A DNA stretch of 64,000 bases from Tatumella ptyseos (GTDB lineage Bacteria; Pseudomonadota; Gammaproteobacteria; Enterobacterales; Enterobacteriaceae). Made by a program: the position numbers and the translations under genes. Positions 1 to 9,581 of the stretch are shown piece by piece. The stretch's first letter is position 1, and the number at the start of each line of letters is the position of its first letter. The stretch is taken from the NCBI RefSeq assembly GCF_030552895.1, contig NZ_CP130649.1, positions 620,001-684,000 of the forward strand, read 5' to 3'. The notes beneath the pieces are model-generated. The model saw only the letters and a program-made list of their open reading frames with translations, was not told the DNA's origin and searched no databases.

Positions 1-345
1 ATCTTCACCGGCAAAATTATCAACTATTCCCGTGAACCAGAGCGTCGTAACGAATTTATTATTGGTGTCGCTTACGATGCTGATATTGATTTAACGATGA
101 AAGTGTTACGTGAAGTCGTCGAAGCCGATAAGCGTGTCATCAAGGATAAAGGTATCGTTGTCGCCTTAAATGAAATGGCACCATCATCTCTTAACTTTAT
201 TGTACGTTGCTGGAGCAAGAGCGATGACTTACAACAAGTATACTGGGACTTGATGGCCGACTTTAAACGTGCGTTAGATAAAAACCAAATTGGCATCCCA
301 TTCCCGCAAATGGATGTCCATCTGGTCCGTAGCAGCGAAAGCTAA
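1..345 (+). CDS. mscS: Small-conductance mechanosensitive channel MscS, C-terminal part (5' end outside window)
   Basis: The frame is open from base 1 and reads through to the stop at 343-345, giving the last 114 residues of MscS. The protein is an inner-membrane channel that opens under membrane tension to release solutes during hypo-osmotic shock. The visible part is the cytoplasmic cage: a GKIINYSREP-type segment, NEFIIGVAYDADID, and a C-terminal YWDLMADFKRALD...FPQMDVHL stretch typical of E. coli-type MscS. The membrane helices lie upstream of the window. mscS followed by argO is the usual enterobacterial order. Identification is by recognised similarity, not by a search. Confidence 0.95.
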   Translation: MFTGKIINYSREPERRNEFIIGVAYDADIDLTMKVLREVVEADKRVIKDKGIVVALNEMAPSSLNFIVRCWSKSDDLQQVYWDLMADFKRALDKNQIGIPFPQMDVHLVRSSES

Positions 346-353
346 CGTCTCGC

Positions 354-382
354 CTCCGCAGTCAGCCACTCTGGCTGTGGAG
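354..382 (+). terminator. Weak stem-loop after mscS
   Basis: Outer CTCC/GGAG and inner CAGCCA/TGGCTG arms form an imperfect hairpin just after the mscS stop, followed by a short T-rich stretch (TATTCATTTT). It could end mscS transcription, but the stem is bulged and the U-run is poor. Confidence 0.4.
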
Positions 383-477
383 TATTCATTTTACTAATTG
401 CCCCCCATTTTTTTTAATTTCCTTTCGAAGCCCTCCTCATCGCACAATTAACCTTTCTTTTGGCTAAGGTGCTATAG

Positions 478-1104
478 ATGTCTGTTTTTATTCAAGGTTT
501 TACTTTAGGGGCGGCGCTGATCCTGCCTATTGGTCCACAAAATACTATCGTGCTGCGTCAAGGCATGTTACGCCGCTATGCGTTATTTGCTGCGACCTTT
601 TGTGTAATTAGCGACATGTTGCTGATCTCAACGGGCGTATTAGGTGGGGCAGCTTTTTTACAACACTACCCGCTGTTAATGTTAGGCATGACTTGGATGG
701 GAGTGCTCTTTTTACTCTGGTATAGCTACGGATTAATAAAAACCCTTCGTCACCCAGTGCGGGTCGCAGGGGAAGGCGGGGCGGCACAGTCATTAGGTCA
801 ATTGTTGCTAACGCTGTTCGCCGTTACCTGGCTAAACCCCCATGTCTATTTAGATACGGTCGTTTTACTGGGCAGTATAGGTAGCCAAATTCCAGAAGAA
901 CAACGTGTGACCTTCGTCATTGGGGCGGTGTCGGCTTCAATTATCTGGTTCTATTTACTTTCCTCGGTATCAACGCTGCTCTCAGCCAAGCTTTTGCAGC
1001 CGCGTATTCAGAGGTTAATATCTCTTACGGTCATTGTCTTATTACTGTCACTCGCGTTTAGACTGGCCAGTGAAGGCGTGATAATGTGGCAACATTACAG
1101 ATAA
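478..1104 (+). CDS. argO: Arginine/lysine exporter ArgO (LysE family)
   Basis: ArgO is an inner-membrane exporter of L-arginine and toxic arginine analogues. The 208-residue protein (E. coli 211) starts with the LysE-family signature GAALILPIGPQN and has the conserved AVTWLNPHVYLDT segment in the middle; several hydrophobic segments fit a polytopic membrane protein. In E. coli argO transcription is activated by ArgP with arginine and blocked with lysine. argP lies just beyond yggE here, on the other strand, so the same circuit is likely. The upstream gap of about 130 bp leaves room for its own promoter. Confidence 0.93.
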   Translation: MSVFIQGFTLGAALILPIGPQNTIVLRQGMLRRYALFAATFCVISDMLLISTGVLGGAAFLQHYPLLMLGMTWMGVLFLLWYSYGLIKTLRHPVRVAGEGGAAQSLGQLLLTLFAVTWLNPHVYLDTVVLLGSIGSQIPEEQRVTFVIGAVSASIIWFYLLSSVSTLLSAKLLQPRIQRLISLTVIVLLLSLAFRLASEGVIMWQHYR

Positions 1105-1116
1105 AGGAGCGTAACA

Positions 1117-1884
1117 ATGAAGAAAAGATTTATTGCGGTGGCATTACTCGGTGCGAGTTTCGGAGCGATAACGTCGGCCTCAGCTGAAATCACCCCAAAT
1201 GCCCCTTATCTTAGCACTACAGGGCAGGGGCAAGTACAAGCTCAGCCTGATATGGCAACCATTGTCATCGAAGTTAACGCGACCCAGGCACAAGCCTCAC
1301 AGGCTAAAAAACAGGTTGATAGTCGCGTGGCAAAATACTTCGATTTTTTACATCAGCAAGGGATAACGGATAAAGATATCAATGCTGCCAATGTGACCAC
1401 CCATGCTGAGTATGATTATTCACAACATGGGAAGCCTAAACTCACCGGTTATCAGGCATCACGCAGTGTCAATGTTACCCTGCACCAACTTGCAAAGCTG
1501 AATACATTACTCGACGGTGCTCTTGCAGCGGGACTCAACGACATTCGCTCAGTAGCAATGGGCGTTGACCACCCCGAACAGTATCAACAACAAGCACGGC
1601 AAGCGGCAATTAACGATGCGATTACCAAGGCGAAAGGTCTGGCTTCCGGTTTTAATGCTTCCTTGGGCTCAGTATGGAGCATCAACTATCAAACTCAGCG
1701 TAATGTTGCGATGCCGATGGTACGGATGATGAGTGCTAAAGCCGCTTCCGCCGATACCACGGCAGACGACACCTACCAACAGCAAAAACTCGACTTCACT
1801 GATAATGTTGAAGTGGTCTTTACCCTTAACACTCGTGCTCTTGACGCAGCACCCGACGACCATACTCAACCAGAGAGTCGGTAA
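1117..1884 (+). CDS. yggE: SIMPL-domain periplasmic protein YggE
   Basis: A 255-residue exported protein with an N-terminal signal peptide ([22 protein letters not shown], cleavage near residue 23) followed by a SIMPL/DUF541 domain. E. coli YggE has been linked to oxidative-stress protection; its molecular function is not settled. The start at 1117 has a good ribosome site (AAAGGAG) and lies 12 bp after argO, so the two are probably cotranscribed. Its 3' end overlaps the 3' end of argP on the other strand by 59 bases (1826-1884), giving both proteins slightly extended C-termini compared with E. coli. Confidence 0.92.
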   Translation: MKKRFIAVALLGASFGAITSASAEITPNAPYLSTTGQGQVQAQPDMATIVIEVNATQAQASQAKKQVDSRVAKYFDFLHQQGITDKDINAANVTTHAEYDYSQHGKPKLTGYQASRSVNVTLHQLAKLNTLLDGALAAGLNDIRSVAMGVDHPEQYQQQARQAAINDAITKAKGLASGFNASLGSVWSINYQTQRNVAMPMVRMMSAKAASADTTADDTYQQQKLDFTDNVEVVFTLNTRALDAAPDDHTQPESR

Positions 1885-2731
1885 CCCGTCCCATTACACG
1901 GCTTTCTGGCGCAAATCTGTGCCAGTAAAGCATACGGCGTTGATATAATCCGGGGGTCAGGTCAATCAGACTGCCTTCAGCTAATTCAGACTCAACCTGT
2001 AGATGGGGGATCATGCAGCATACGGAACCCTGTTTAGCTAATTGAACGAAAGCTTCAGAAGAGTTAACGATATGGCATGGCAAACTCCCTGGGGGCAAAT
2101 CGAAGTTTTCTTGTAAGAAGGCTTGGTGCATATCATCTAAATGGTCAAACGAGACGGCAGGCGCTTTGAGTAGCGTCTGGCGGTTGACGCCCTGAGGGAA
2201 GTAACGCTTAGCGAAATCAGGTGAAGACACGAATAAGTAATCTAAAGCACCCAAGGTATCGACATGACAACTCGGTAACGCACGAGGCTGTATACTGACG
2301 GCACCAACCACTTCACCACGTCGTAAACGTTCAAGTGTACGGCTCTCATCCTCGACTTGTAAATTAAGGCGAACGGGCAAGTCGGCGAGTACATCACGTA
2401 ATGCGGGGAGCAACCAGGTCGCTAGACTATCGGCATTGACGGCAATAGAGAGTAAAAGGGGAGTGGTCCCGCCTTTCTCATCGGTCAACCATTGTTCCTC
2501 CAATAGTTCGACTTGGTGTAAAAGCGCAAGGAGTTTTTGGCCTTGCTCGGTAGGCCGAGGCGGAACGGTTCGGACTAAAAGAGGTTGGCCAAATTGCGTT
2601 TCTAATTGTTTGACGCGCTGTGAAACCGCAGATTGCGTGATACAGAGTTTTTGTGCCGCCCGTTCAAATCCGCGTTCACGAATAACAGTATCAAGGGCTT
2701 GGAGATTGCGGTAATCGGGTCTTTTAATCAT
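1826..2731 (-). CDS. argP: LysR-family transcriptional regulator ArgP (IciA)
   Basis: ArgP is a LysR-type regulator that senses lysine and arginine and controls argO and lysine-related genes. The 301-residue protein (E. coli 297) has an N-terminal winged helix-turn-helix ([23 protein letters not shown], residues about 19-41) and a substrate-binding effector domain. The C-terminal [18 protein letters not shown] segment is characteristic of ArgP. It is divergent from rpiA, with 147 bp between the start codons, and overlaps yggE tail-to-tail. Confidence 0.95.
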   Translation of the reverse strand: MIKRPDYRNLQALDTVIRERGFERAAQKLCITQSAVSQRVKQLETQFGQPLLVRTVPPRPTEQGQKLLALLHQVELLEEQWLTDEKGGTTPLLLSIAVNADSLATWLLPALRDVLADLPVRLNLQVEDESRTLERLRRGEVVGAVSIQPRALPSCHVDTLGALDYLFVSSPDFAKRYFPQGVNRQTLLKAPAVSFDHLDDMHQAFLQENFDLPPGSLPCHIVNSSEAFVQLAKQGSVCCMIPHLQVESELAEGSLIDLTPGLYQRRMLYWHRFAPESRVMGRVTDSLVEYGRRVLRQEHEC

Positions 2732-2878
2732 GTTTTCTCAGTCCCTGACTGAAAGAAAAAAATGGTTGGTTTTGAGATTGGATGCGTAAAACTACACAAC
2801 AACCCACGAAAAATCACTATTTTAGATAAGCTTGTTTTATACTATGCCTACCGAAACTCGTATAGGTTTTAACATACC

Positions 2879-3553
2879 ATGACTCAGGACGAACTTAAAA
2901 AAGCAGTGGGCTGGGCGGCACTCGACTATGTTCAGCCCAATACGATCGTTGGTGTCGGCACCGGGACAACCGCGGCACATTTTATCGATGCATTAGCTAC
3001 CCGCAAAGATGAGATCATTGGTACAGTATCGAGTTCAGAAGCCTCGACTGAACGCTTAAAATCGTATGGTATTCCGGTTTTCGACCTCAATGAAATAGAT
3101 TCCCTTTCCTTGTATATCGACGGTGCGGACGAGATTAATCCCGCCCTGCAGATGATTAAAGGCGGTGGTGCGGCCCTTACCCGCGAAAAAATTATTGCGG
3201 CAGTCGCTGAAACCTTCATCTGCATCGCAGACCAATCTAAGCGGGTCGACTGCTTAGGCCATTTCCCTTTACCTGTTGAAGTCATCCCTATGGCCAAAGC
3301 TTATGTTTCAAGAGAGTTGGTGAAACTTGGCGGCAGGCCAGAGTATCGCAAAGATATTATTACCGATAACGGTAACATTATCCTGGATGTCTACGATTTA
3401 CGTATCGACGATCCAAACCAATTAGAAGTTACTATTAATGCGCTTCCCGGCGTTGTCACGGTTGGTTTATTTGCTAAGCGTGGGGCTGATATCGCATTAA
3501 TTGGTGATGAAAACGGCGTTAAGAAAATTTTTCATGACGGCGGTAAAAAATAG
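2879..3553 (+). CDS. rpiA: Ribose-5-phosphate isomerase A
   Basis: RpiA interconverts ribose 5-phosphate and ribulose 5-phosphate in the cytosolic pentose phosphate pathway. The 224-residue product (E. coli 219) contains the phosphate-binding [15 protein letters not shown] segment, the catalytic DGADEI motif near residue 82 and [11 protein letters not shown]. The [21 protein letters not shown]-terminus matches E. coli and fixes the start at 2879. It is followed by serA after a 223-bp gap that contains a PurR-like box. Confidence 0.97.
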   Translation: MTQDELKKAVGWAALDYVQPNTIVGVGTGTTAAHFIDALATRKDEIIGTVSSSEASTERLKSYGIPVFDLNEIDSLSLYIDGADEINPALQMIKGGGAALTREKIIAAVAETFICIADQSKRVDCLGHFPLPVEVIPMAKAYVSRELVKLGGRPEYRKDIITDNGNIILDVYDLRIDDPNQLEVTINALPGVVTVGLFAKRGADIALIGDENGVKKIFHDGGKK

Positions 3554-3655
3554 CTGTCCCGCATAAACAGTGATTTATATCACAAACAGTCTTTACCTCG
3601 AGTTAATACGCTAAGCCTACGACATTACACAGTGTTTTGGCGTTGAATGATGTAA

Positions 3656-3671
3656 AGGTAAACGATTGCGT
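3656..3671 (-). promoter_or_regulatory. Predicted PurR operator upstream of serA
   Basis: Read on the minus strand the 16 bases are ACGCAATCGTTTACCT, which fits every fixed position of the E. coli PurR consensus ANGCAANCGNTTNCNT. The box lies 105 bp upstream of the serA start. PurR represses purine and one-carbon genes when hypoxanthine or guanine is present. A box at serA would link serine supply to purine demand. The match is seen; function is inferred. Confidence 0.6.
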
Positions 3672-3776
3672 TTACCGTTTTAAAAATTTCTAGGGTGTTG
3701 CTCTTAGCCTATTTTTTTCTTATGTTGGCAGTTAGCTAAGGGTATTTTACGAAAATCACTTTTATAGGGTCGGGTA

Positions 3777-5015
3777 ATGGCTAAGGTTTCACTGGAAAAA
3801 GATAAGATTAAGTTTTTATTGGTAGAGGGTGTTCACCAATCTGCTATCGATAATCTAAAAGCAGCAGGTTATACCAATATTGAGTTTCACAAAGCCGCGC
3901 TCAGTCCTGAGCAACTTAAAGAATCGATTCGTGATGCTCACTTTGTAGGCCTACGTTCTCGCACACAACTCACCGAAGAAATCTTTGCAGAAGCCGAAAA
4001 ACTGATTGCGGTAGGGTGTTTCTGTATCGGGACTAACCAAGTTGATCTTAATGCTGCCGCCTCGCGGGGGATTCCTGTTTTCAACGCTCCGTTCTCAAAC
4101 ACTCGTTCAGTAGCTGAACTGGTAATCGGTGAACTATTGTTACTGATGCGCGGTATTCCTGAAGCTAATGCAAAAGCTCACCGTGGTATCTGGAACAAAA
4201 ATGCGAAAGGCTGCTTCGAAGCACGGGGTAAGAAACTCGGTATCATCGGTTACGGCCATATCGGCATGCAATTAGGTGTCTTAGCTGAAAGCCTAGGCAT
4301 GTATGTTTACTTTTACGATATCGAAAGTAAGCTGCCGCTGGGTAATGCAACACAAGTCGAATCCTTAGACAAACTATTAGCGATGAGCGATGTGGTCAGC
4401 TTACACGTCCCTGAAACCGCGAATACCCAAGATATGATAAGTAAAGATCAACTGGCAGCGATGAAACCTGGCGCGCTATTGATTAACGCCTCTCGCGGGA
4501 CGGTTATTGATATCCCAGCGCTTTGTGAAGCATTAGAAAGCAAACATCTGGGCGGGGCAGCTATCGATGTCTTCCCGGTAGAACCCGCTTCCAACAGTGA
4601 TCCGTTCGAGTCTCCACTCTGTAAGTTTGACAATGTCATTCTTACCCCACATATCGGCGGCTCTACACAAGAAGCACAAGAGAATATCGGTATTGAAGTC
4701 GCTGGAAAATTAGCGAAATACTCAGACAATGGATCAACCCTTTCTGCAGTTAACTTCCCAGAAGTATCGCTTCCGGCGCACAGTGCGTCAGCAAGTCGTA
4801 TTCTTCATATCCATGAAAATCGCCCAGGCGTCTTGACCGCAATTAACAATATTTTTGGTGATCAGAATATTAATATCGTTGGTCAATACCTACAAACCTC
4901 ACCGCATTTAGGCTATGTCGTAATTGATGTCGATGCTGAGCAGGAAGTGGCTGATAAAGCCTTACAACTTATGAAAGAGATCCCTGGCACTATTCGTGCT
5001 CGACTCCTTTACTAA
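3777..5015 (+). CDS. serA: D-3-phosphoglycerate dehydrogenase SerA
   Basis: SerA catalyses the first committed step of serine synthesis, NAD-dependent oxidation of 3-phosphoglycerate. The 412-residue protein (E. coli 410) has the split substrate-binding domain, a Rossmann NAD-binding domain with GKKLGIIGYGHIGMQLG near residue 150, and catalytic Arg, Glu and His carried by NASRGTVID, the DVFPVEP region and LTPHIGGST. A C-terminal ACT domain (about residues 338-412, RILHIHENRPGVLTAIN) mediates serine feedback inhibition. The conserved MAKVSLEKDKIKFLLVEGVH N-terminus supports the start. A strong terminator follows. Confidence 0.97.
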   Translation: MAKVSLEKDKIKFLLVEGVHQSAIDNLKAAGYTNIEFHKAALSPEQLKESIRDAHFVGLRSRTQLTEEIFAEAEKLIAVGCFCIGTNQVDLNAAASRGIPVFNAPFSNTRSVAELVIGELLLLMRGIPEANAKAHRGIWNKNAKGCFEARGKKLGIIGYGHIGMQLGVLAESLGMYVYFYDIESKLPLGNATQVESLDKLLAMSDVVSLHVPETANTQDMISKDQLAAMKPGALLINASRGTVIDIPALCEALESKHLGGAAIDVFPVEPASNSDPFESPLCKFDNVILTPHIGGSTQEAQENIGIEVAGKLAKYSDNGSTLSAVNFPEVSLPAHSASASRILHIHENRPGVLTAINNIFGDQNINIVGQYLQTSPHLGYVVIDVDAEQEVADKALQLMKEIPGTIRARLLY

Positions 5016-5025
5016 GACCCTATCG

Positions 5026-5051
5026 AAGAGGCCGCTAGGCCTCTTTTTTTT
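5026..5051 (+). terminator. Rho-independent terminator of serA
   Basis: A perfect 8-bp stem AAGAGGCC/GGCCTCTT with a GCTA loop is followed by a run of eight T on the plus strand. The TAG stop codon of the convergent fau gene (5035-5037, minus) lies in the loop. In the minus direction there is no U-run, so it should act only on serA. Confidence 0.9.
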
Positions 5052-5640
5052 GCCATTGCCAGAGTTTATTCGGCGTAATAACCGCAGGTAATGGGATATC
5101 CCAAGCTTCGATAGGTAATTTATCGTGGTGCTGGCAATCGTGTGCCACGCCAATCGGGAAGACCGAAGTCTCTTGCCAACCGGCCAACAGGCGATCATAA
5201 AACCCCCCGCCCATTCCCAAACGTTGCCCTGTACTATCAAAAGCGACTAAAGGTACGATTACCACATCTAATTCAGTAAACGAGCATAACTCATCGCTGT
5301 TCGCTTCAGGTTCAAACATGCCCAAAGGGTGCTTAATTAATTGGGTCTGTGGATAATAGCGCTGGAATAGTAGGGATGAGGACTGCGCTGGGTCAATTCG
5401 CGGTAAATACACACTTTTTCCCATATGCCATAACCGCGCGATAAGCGGGCGAGTATTGATCTCGCCATCCATCGACAGAAATAGGGCAATACGCTGGGAT
5501 TGAGCAATCGCTGTAAACAAGGTGGCGTGTTCAGCAAGTTGCTGACTGGCGTCGAACTGTTGAGATTCGCTTAGCGAACGTCTTAAACAACGCATATGCT
5601 GACGTAAAGCTTGGCGCTGCTGATGAAGTGGTGAATCCAT
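5035..5640 (-). CDS. fau: 5-formyltetrahydrofolate cyclo-ligase (YgfA/Fau)
   Basis: The enzyme uses ATP to convert 5-formyl-THF to 5,10-methenyl-THF, returning folate to the one-carbon pool, and in E. coli affects persister formation. The 201-residue protein has the family signature LVAFDSTGQRLGMGGGFYDRLL (about residues 132-153) with the glycine-rich ATP/phosphate loop. It lies immediately downstream of 6S RNA on the same strand, the conserved ssrS-ygfA arrangement in which both are expressed from one transcript. Its last codons are read from the serA terminator, so its C-terminus is lysine-rich. Confidence 0.94.
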   Translation of the reverse strand: MDSPLHQQRQALRQHMRCLRRSLSESQQFDASQQLAEHATLFTAIAQSQRIALFLSMDGEINTRPLIARLWHMGKSVYLPRIDPAQSSSLLFQRYYPQTQLIKHPLGMFEPEANSDELCSFTELDVVIVPLVAFDSTGQRLGMGGGFYDRLLAGWQETSVFPIGVAHDCQHHDKLPIEAWDIPLPAVITPNKLWQWQKKEA

Positions 5641-5720
5641 AGCGTAACATCCTTGTGAAGGCTCTCAAGGATAATAGGGCGAGAAATGAAGACAGTAAAG
5701 AGAAACTAGGAAGGAGGAGG

Positions 5721-5904
5721 GGGATCTCCGAGATGCCGCTGCGAGCTGTAACCCTTGAACCCTTGGTTCAAGGTGAACATGTCGTCATACCTATTAGGCT
5801 TCTCGGACGAACCGAGCATGCACACAAGATATGAGGCGCCACGTTCTAGTAGTACTAAATATCGGCTCAGGGGACTGGCCCGCTTGCAAACATCTCAGAG
5901 AATT
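5721..5904 (-). ncRNA. ssrS: 6S RNA (SsrS)
   Basis: Read on the minus strand, the 5' end is ATTCTCTGAGATGTTTGCAA and the 3' end pairs with it (...GGCATCTCGGAGATCCC), forming the closing stem of 6S RNA. Internal blocks match E. coli 6S: AGCGGGCCAGTCCCCTGAGC, the GAGCATGCTCGG-like arm and CACCTTGAACCAAGGGTTCA. The length of about 184 nt equals the family norm. 6S RNA binds sigma-70 RNA polymerase and represses transcription in stationary phase. Position between zapA and fau is the conserved enterobacterial location. Ends are estimated from similarity. Confidence 0.95.
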
Positions 5905-5945
5905 CGTTGTTCAGGGAATATTATAGCACAGGATCCCTGGCACTC

Positions 5946-6275
5946 TTATTCGAATTTACTTTCAGGGCGATCACTAATACGCCCTTGTTCGACTAATGCC
6001 TGTTCAATAGTCTGCTGCAGAACACGAATACGCTGTTCCATGTTACTCGCATAATCACGTGTCTTATTCTTTTCTTGCGCAAGCTCGTGACAAATATTTA
6101 ATGCTGCGATAAACACTAATTGCTCAGTATTCGTAACGCGAGTTCTGTGTTTTAAATCCTGCAGACGCTGGTCAAGATCTTCAGCGGCAGAAAGTAGAGC
6201 TTCTTTTTGTTCTGGGGGACAGTTCACGCGCAGTGAACGACCAAAAATATGAATATCTACCGGTTGCGCAGACAT
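5946..6275 (-). CDS. zapA: Cell division protein ZapA
   Basis: ZapA bundles FtsZ filaments and stabilises the Z-ring in the cytoplasm. The 109-residue length equals E. coli ZapA. The N-terminal globular part ([18 protein letters not shown]) is followed by a long C-terminal coiled coil (about residues 55-100, [20 protein letters not shown]). It is divergent from ygfB and upstream of 6S RNA on the same strand, as in E. coli. Confidence 0.96.
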   Translation of the reverse strand: MSAQPVDIHIFGRSLRVNCPPEQKEALLSAAEDLDQRLQDLKHRTRVTNTEQLVFIAALNICHELAQEKNKTRDYASNMEQRIRVLQQTIEQALVEQGRISDRPESKFE

Positions 6276-6438
6276 GTTACCTTCCTGATAATTACGTTGT
6301 CCGCTCCCAAAGTCACTTGCTTTGGAAGGGCGCCACTATATCTACCTGAGGCAGAAGTTACAACCCCTTTTCTGGAATCTATGAGGGTGCTAATGGTAGC
6401 ATAGACCTCACTTCACTTTCCTAAGACTATGGATAATT

Positions 6439-7008
6439 ATGACTTCACCGAACTATATCACGCTTAACAGCGAACTCGCGACACAAGGTGTCGGTATGAC
6501 TGCCGCTGAAATGCATGGTTTACTCAGCGGAATTCTTTGCGGTGGGACTAAAGACCATAGCTGGAAGGCGCTGGTTCACGATTTAACCAATGAAGGTATT
6601 GCGTTTTCCGTCCAACTCAATCAATCCTTGCAAGCAGTCTACGATAATACATTACACTCCTTAGAGGAAGATGGATTCAATTTCCAACTTTACCTACCGG
6701 ATGACCAAGGCGATAACGTATTTGAACGCGCAGATGCTCTCGCCGGCTGGGTCAACCATTTTCTACTAGGCTTAGGGGTTACGCAGCCGAAATTAGATAA
6801 AGTGAAAGGCGAAGCGGGAGAAGCCATCGACGATTTACGTACCATCGCTCAATTAGGTTACGACGAAGATGAAGATCCGGAAGAACTTGCACAATCTTTG
6901 GAGGAAGTCATTGAATATGTCAGAGTCGCTGCTTTACTCTGTCATGAGACATTCAATACACCTCAACCGGATGCCTCAGCCATCGCACAGGGTCCAACCT
7001 TACATTGA
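6439..7008 (+). CDS. ygfB: UPF0149 family protein YgfB
   Basis: A 189-residue protein of the UPF0149/YgfB family (E. coli 192), with the family pattern of an N-terminal [14 protein letters not shown] segment, a central [10 protein letters not shown] and an acidic C-terminal [27 protein letters not shown]. No enzyme activity is established; in Pseudomonas YgfB represses ampDh3 expression. It opens the ygfB-pepP-ubiH-ubiI cluster, 37 bp before pepP, and is likely cotranscribed with it. Confidence 0.93.
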   Translation: MTSPNYITLNSELATQGVGMTAAEMHGLLSGILCGGTKDHSWKALVHDLTNEGIAFSVQLNQSLQAVYDNTLHSLEEDGFNFQLYLPDDQGDNVFERADALAGWVNHFLLGLGVTQPKLDKVKGEAGEAIDDLRTIAQLGYDEDEDPEELAQSLEEVIEYVRVAALLCHETFNTPQPDASAIAQGPTLH

Positions 7009-7045
7009 TTCTTCACGGTAAAGTGGATTACAGGGAGCTTAGGGT

Positions 7046-8392
7046 ATGATTTCGCAGAAGAATTACCATCAACGCCGTCAGGCTTTACTTAACCAGATGG
7101 TACCAGGCAGTGCGGCGCTGATCTTTGCTGCGCCAGAGGTCACTAGAAGCCGAGATACTGAATATCTCTTCCGTCAAAACAGCGATTTTTGGTATTTTAC
7201 GGGATTTAATGAACCTGAAGCACTACTCATCCTAATCAAAAGTGATGAGCAGCATAGCCATAGCATTCTCTTTAACCGTTTCCGTGATCCCCATGCAGAG
7301 GTCTGGTTTGGCCGCCGACTCGGTCAGGACGCGGCTATCCAGAAGCTTGGTGTCGACCGCGCACTTCCTTGGGCTGAGCTCGACCAACAACTTTCCCAAA
7401 TACTTAACGGGTTAAACACACTTTATCACGCCAGTGGTGAATATGATTTTGCTGACGAAAAAGTCGCCTATGCATTAAAAACCTTACGTGCGGGGACGCG
7501 GCAAAATCTGGCTGCACCGAATACTGTCATAGATTGGCGGCCAACTGTTCACGAAATGCGTTTAATTAAGGACGACGAAGAACTGGCTATTCTACGAGAG
7601 GCTGGCCGTATCAGTGCGCTTGCCCATCAGCGTGCAATGCAACAATGTCGACCTGGCATGTATGAGTATCAGTTAGAGGGTGAAATTCATCACGAGTTTT
7701 CTCGTTACGGTTCGCGGTTCCCCTCTTATAACACTATTGTCGGCGGCGGCGATAATGCGTGTATTCTTCACTACACTGAAAATGAATCTCAGCTAAAACA
7801 GGGCGACTTAGTCTTAATTGATGCTGGGTGCGAGCTACAAGGTTATGCCGGGGACATCACCCGAACTTTCCCTGTCGACGGTAGGTTTACTGCGCCACAA
7901 CGTCAACTCTACGAGATTGTTTTACACGCGTTAACCACCGCACTCTCGCTATTTCGCCCTGGCGTGACCATTGCAGAGGTAACCGAAGCTGTCGTACGTA
8001 TCAAAGTTGAAGGCTTAGTCCGTCTAGGAATTTTAGACGGTGATATTACGCAGCTGATCGAAGAGAAAGCGTATCGTCCCTTCTTTATGCATGGCTTAAG
8101 TCATTGGCTTGGTTTGGATGTTCACGATGTGGGCAGTTACGGGACGGCGGATCGCACTCGGGTTTTAGAACCCGGTATGGTCTTAACAGTAGAACCCGGG
8201 TTATATATTGCCCCCGATGCACCCGTTCCTGATTGCTATCGGGGTATCGGAATCCGTATTGAGGACGATATCGTCATTACTGCGACCGGAAATGAAAACT
8301 TAACTGAGCAAGTTGCTAAAGATCCTGACGCCATTGAGCAGTTAATGCAAGCAGCACAGGCACTACGTTTAGGTGAAAATAATCCATCATGA
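7046..8392 (+). CDS. pepP: Xaa-Pro aminopeptidase P
   Basis: PepP removes N-terminal residues preceding proline, using a dinuclear manganese centre. The 448-residue protein (E. coli 441) has the creatinase-like N-domain and the C-terminal pita-bread fold. The five metal ligands are visible as Asp259 (LIDAG), Asp270 (GDITRTFP), His353 (second His in HGLSH), Glu383 (VEPGLY) and Glu406 (IEDD). Its stop overlaps the ubiH start by four bases (ATGA), which suggests translational coupling. Confidence 0.96.
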   Translation: MISQKNYHQRRQALLNQMVPGSAALIFAAPEVTRSRDTEYLFRQNSDFWYFTGFNEPEALLILIKSDEQHSHSILFNRFRDPHAEVWFGRRLGQDAAIQKLGVDRALPWAELDQQLSQILNGLNTLYHASGEYDFADEKVAYALKTLRAGTRQNLAAPNTVIDWRPTVHEMRLIKDDEELAILREAGRISALAHQRAMQQCRPGMYEYQLEGEIHHEFSRYGSRFPSYNTIVGGGDNACILHYTENESQLKQGDLVLIDAGCELQGYAGDITRTFPVDGRFTAPQRQLYEIVLHALTTALSLFRPGVTIAEVTEAVVRIKVEGLVRLGILDGDITQLIEEKAYRPFFMHGLSHWLGLDVHDVGSYGTADRTRVLEPGMVLTVEPGLYIAPDAPVPDCYRGIGIRIEDDIVITATGNENLTEQVAKDPDAIEQLMQAAQALRLGENNPS

Positions 8393-9567
8393 GCGTAATC
8401 ATTGTCGGAGGTGGGATGGCAGGGGCAACGCTTGCATTAGCGTTATCCACCTTATCCCAAGGTAAACTTCCCGTTACCCTTATCGAGGGAAGTTCGCCGC
8501 AGCAAGCAGCGCACCCTGGTTTTGATAGCCGAGCTATCGCTTTAGCGGCAGGAACTTGCCAGCAACTGGCGCGAATCGGGGTATGGTCGGCACTAGAACC
8601 CTATGCGACGCCGATCACCGATATCCATGTCTCTGATCGAGGACATATCGGGAAGGTCGAACTCTGTCGTGACGATTACCATTTACCTGCCTTGGGTAAT
8701 GTGATTGAACTGCATGCGGCAGGCAAAGCGCTTTTTCAACGATTACAACAGGCTCCCGGCGTCACGCTCCGCTGCCCAGAAAAAGTTGTAGAGTTAAGGC
8801 GTACGTTAGAGCAAGTATCGGTGACACTGGAAAGTGGTCAAACACTCACCGCCCAGACCTTAGTAATAGCCAGCGGTAATCGTTCGGCGTTAGCCAAGCA
8901 AGCAGGTTTCTCTTGGCAACAGGATCCTTACCAGCAAGTGGCTATCATTGCAAATGTAAGTACTGCAATGCCGCATAATGGTCGTGCCTATGAACGCTTT
9001 ACCCAATATGGTCCTATTGCCTTATTGCCGATGTCGGATAACCGTTTATCGTTAGTTTGGTGTGTATCCACCTCTAACAGTGAACAGTTGTTAACAGCAG
9101 ATAGCGTATCGTTCTTGCAGCAATTACAGCGGGAATTTGGTTGGAAACTAGGCCAGTTTACTGAGGTGGGGCAGCGCGAATCCTATCCACTAAGCTTATA
9201 TCAAGCGCAAACGTTAATTACACACCGCACGGTAGCTATAGGTAATGCGGCGCAATCGCTTCATCCCATTGCTGGTCAGGGATTTAATCTTGGTCTTCGA
9301 GATGTGATGAGTTTGGCTGAAACCTTAGCGGAGTCTTATCGCCTACAACAAGATATTGGGCAGTTCAACGTCTTGAACCGCTACCAACAACGTAGAGCAC
9401 AAGACCGTGCAACCACTATCGCCATCACGGATGGCTTAGTGCGACTTTTCGCGAACGATAACTTACCTTTAATCATTGGCCGTAATCTGGGACTACTTGC
9501 GATGGAACGAGTCTCTGGGTTAAAGCATCACCTCGCTAGCCGAACCTTAGGCTGGGTTAAACGTTAA
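8389..9567 (+). CDS. ubiH: 2-octaprenyl-6-methoxyphenol 4-hydroxylase UbiH
   Basis: UbiH is an FAD-dependent monooxygenase of ubiquinone biosynthesis, working with UbiI and UbiF at the membrane-associated Ubi complex. The 392-residue protein shows the N-terminal dinucleotide loop IIVGGGMAGATLALALS, and the second FAD motif AIGNAAQSLHPIAGQGFNLGLRD near residue 280. It lies between pepP (4-base overlap) and ubiI (14-bp gap) in the conserved operon. UbiH and UbiI are paralogues; assignment here rests on gene order and the pepP-coupled position. Confidence 0.93.
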   Translation: MSVIIVGGGMAGATLALALSTLSQGKLPVTLIEGSSPQQAAHPGFDSRAIALAAGTCQQLARIGVWSALEPYATPITDIHVSDRGHIGKVELCRDDYHLPALGNVIELHAAGKALFQRLQQAPGVTLRCPEKVVELRRTLEQVSVTLESGQTLTAQTLVIASGNRSALAKQAGFSWQQDPYQQVAIIANVSTAMPHNGRAYERFTQYGPIALLPMSDNRLSLVWCVSTSNSEQLLTADSVSFLQQLQREFGWKLGQFTEVGQRESYPLSLYQAQTLITHRTVAIGNAAQSLHPIAGQGFNLGLRDVMSLAETLAESYRLQQDIGQFNVLNRYQQRRAQDRATTIAITDGLVRLFANDNLPLIIGRNLGLLAMERVSGLKHHLASRTLGWVKR

Positions 9568-9581
9568 TTAAGAGAATATGC

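Noticed and set aside
5755..6054. Plus-strand 99-codon ORF
   Set aside because: It is antisense to 6S RNA and the end of zapA and resembles no protein.
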